This document shows, piece after piece, positions 6,098 to 7,381 of a stretch of 7,381 bases of DNA (within the stretch, counting starts at the first letter, position 1; the number at the start of each line of letters is the position of its first letter). The stretch comes from Pseudomonadota bacterium (GTDB lineage: Bacteria; Pseudomonadota; Alphaproteobacteria; Rhodospirillales; Magnetospirillaceae). The notes beneath the pieces are model-generated. The model saw only the letters and a program-made list of their open reading frames with translations, did not search any database and had not been told where the DNA came from. A program made the translations under genes and the position numbers. The DNA lies in the NCBI GenBank assembly GCA_023458315.1, contig JAEXAH010000090.1, forward strand, positions 1 through 7,381, read 5' to 3'.

Positions 6098-7381
6098 ATG
6101 CTGACGAATTTCGTTATTCCCGACCTGCTGCCGGCAGCGCCGGAACTCTTCATCCTGGCCATGGCCTGCGTGATCCTCATTGTGGACCTGTTCGTCAAGA
6201 GCAAGGCCCGCACCTTGACCTTCGCGCTGACCCAGCTGACCCTGGTCGGTTGCGCCGCCATCACCTACATGACCAGCACGGGGGAGATCACCTATACCTT
6301 CTCCAACATGTTCGTCGATGACCTGATGGCGGACCTGTTGAAGCTGTTCCTTGATCTCACGGTCATCGTGGTGCTCTTCTATGCCCGCGGCTACATCGCC
6401 GAGCGGGTCTCCATGGCCAAGGGCGAGTTCTACGTCCTGGTGCTGCTGGCGACTCTGGGCATGATGGTGATGATTTCCGCCAACCATCTGCTGACCCTGT
6501 ACCTGGGCCTGGAAATGATGTCCCTGTCGGTCTACGCCATGGTCGCCCTGAACCGGGATTCGACCCAGGCCACCGAAGCCGCCATGAAGTACTTCGTGCT
6601 CGGCGCCCTGGCCTCCGGCCTGCTGCTGTACGGCATTTCCATGGTCTACGGTGCCACCGGCACCCTGGAAATCACCCAGGTGGCCCAGGCCCTGGCCCAG
6701 GGCGCGGTCAATAAGACCATCCTGGTCTTCGGCCTGGTGTTCCTGGTGGCCGGCATCGCCTTCAAGCTGGGCGTGGTTCCCTTCCACATGTGGATTCCGG
6801 ACGTCTATCACGGCGCTCCCACCCCGGTGACCCTGTTCATTGCCTCCGCTCCCAAGCTGGCCGCCTTCGCCATGGTCATCCGCCTGCTGGTCAACGGCCT
6901 GTTCTTCCTGGCGCCCGACTGGCAGCAGATGCTGATGATCCTGGCCGTGCTGTCCATGGCCATCGGTAACCTGGCTGCCATCGCCCAGACCAACATCAAG
7001 CGCATGCTGGCCTATTCCGCCATCTCCCACATGGGCTTCATGCTGCTCGGCATGGTTTCCGGTGTGGTCGGCGGCGATGCCCGTTTCGCCCTGAATGCCT
7101 ACAGCTCCTCCATGTTCTACATGGTGGCCTACGTCATCACCAGCGTGGCCGGCTTCGGCATGATCCTGCTGCTGGCCCGGGCTGGTTTCGAGGCCGACTC
7201 CCTGGACGATTTCAAGGGCCTGAACAAGCGCAGCCCCTGGTTCGCCAGCATGATGATGGTGGTGATGCTGTCCATGGCCGGCATCCCGTTCTTCGTCGGC
7301 TTCTTCGCCAAGTTCGCCGTGCTGCAGGCGGTCGTCGCTGCCGGCTACATGTGGCTGGCCATCGCCGCCGTGCTGTTCTCC
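6098..7381 (+). CDS. nuoN: NADH-quinone oxidoreductase subunit N (proximal antiporter-like pump subunit), 3' end missing
   Basis: NuoN (ND2 homologue) is the proximal antiporter-like module, next to NuoK. The frame is open from 6098 to the window edge, giving 428 residues with no stop; family members are about 480-495, so some 50-65 residues are missing only because the window ends. Key residues present are Glu139 in YLGLEMMSLSVYAMVAL, Lys223 in AFKLGVVPFHMWIPDVYHGA, Lys253 in SAPKLAAFAMV, and Lys405 in FFAKFAVLQ. By eye these correspond to E. coli Glu133, Lys217, Lys247 and Lys395. The motif KRMLAYSAISHMGF (301-314) is shared with NuoL and NuoM. The start at 6098 gives MLTNFVIPDLLPAAPE, as in betaproteobacterial homologues; an in-frame ATG at 6086 would add MEAA. 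The gene is normally the last nuo gene. Confidence 0.96.
   Translation, partial: MLTNFVIPDLLPAAPELFILAMACVILIVDLFVKSKARTLTFALTQLTLVGCAAITYMTSTGEITYTFSNMFVDDLMADLLKLFLDLTVIVVLFYARGYIAERVSMAKGEFYVLVLLATLGMMVMISANHLLTLYLGLEMMSLSVYAMVALNRDSTQATEAAMKYFVLGALASGLLLYGISMVYGATGTLEITQVAQALAQGAVNKTILVFGLVFLVAGIAFKLGVVPFHMWIPDVYHGAPTPVTLFIASAPKLAAFAMVIRLLVNGLFFLAPDWQQMLMILAVLSMAIGNLAAIAQTNIKRMLAYSAISHMGFMLLGMVSGVVGGDARFALNAYSSSMFYMVAYVITSVAGFGMILLLARAGFEADSLDDFKGLNKRSPWFASMMMVVMLSMAGIPFFVGFFAKFAVLQAVVAAGYMWLAIAAVLFS

Noticed and set aside
5870..7030. 386-codon open frame on the - strand opposite the end of nuoM and most of nuoN
   Set aside because: Same explanation: in register with nuoN codons, low-complexity product, no independent start signal or homology.

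Overview
This window is an interior segment of a bacterial nuo operon, which encodes the proton-pumping NADH:quinone oxidoreductase (respiratory complex I, NDH-1). Every base-dense stretch is explained by the canonical gene order nuoG(3' end)-nuoH-nuoI-nuoJ-nuoK-nuoL-nuoM-nuoN(5' part), all on the + strand. Both ends of the window cut through genes: only the last nine codons and the stop of a probable nuoG are present, and nuoN runs off the right edge after 428 codons.

The organism looks like a high-GC betaproteobacterium, most like Rhodocyclales (Azospira, Dechloromonas, Azoarcus type). This rests on remembered resemblance of the proteins (a 101-residue NuoK ending DDLDSLKG, a 162-residue NuoI with the ERCIACKLCEAVCPA motif, a 350-residue NuoH) and on strong C/G-ending codon use; no search was run. 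The genes are in the single-gene 14-subunit style, and I see no gene insertion, IS element, tRNA or transfer signature.

Layout: nuoH (28-1080) and nuoI (1091-1579) encode the quinone-site membrane subunit and the N6a/N6b iron-sulfur subunit that join the hydrophilic arm to the membrane arm. nuoJ (1591-2193) and nuoK (2248-2553) encode small membrane subunits of the central proton path. nuoL (2560-4584), nuoM (4605-6086) and nuoN (6098 onward) encode the three antiporter-like subunits. Electrons from NADH reach quinone at the NuoH/NuoI/NuoB/NuoD junction, and the energy released is passed along the line of charged residues through NuoH, J, K, N, M and L to pump protons. All the key charged residues and both sets of cluster cysteines that I could check are present, so the complex looks functional.

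Genes are separated by -4 to about 20 nt, with one exception: the 54-nt gap between nuoJ and nuoK. It holds a strong GC-rich hairpin and then a second small hairpin that overlaps both the Shine-Dalgarno sequence and the TTG start codon of nuoK. This is the only part of the window whose structure is not explained by coding, and it is the most interesting lead. I found no novel system here; the rest is ordinary, well-conserved respiratory housekeeping.
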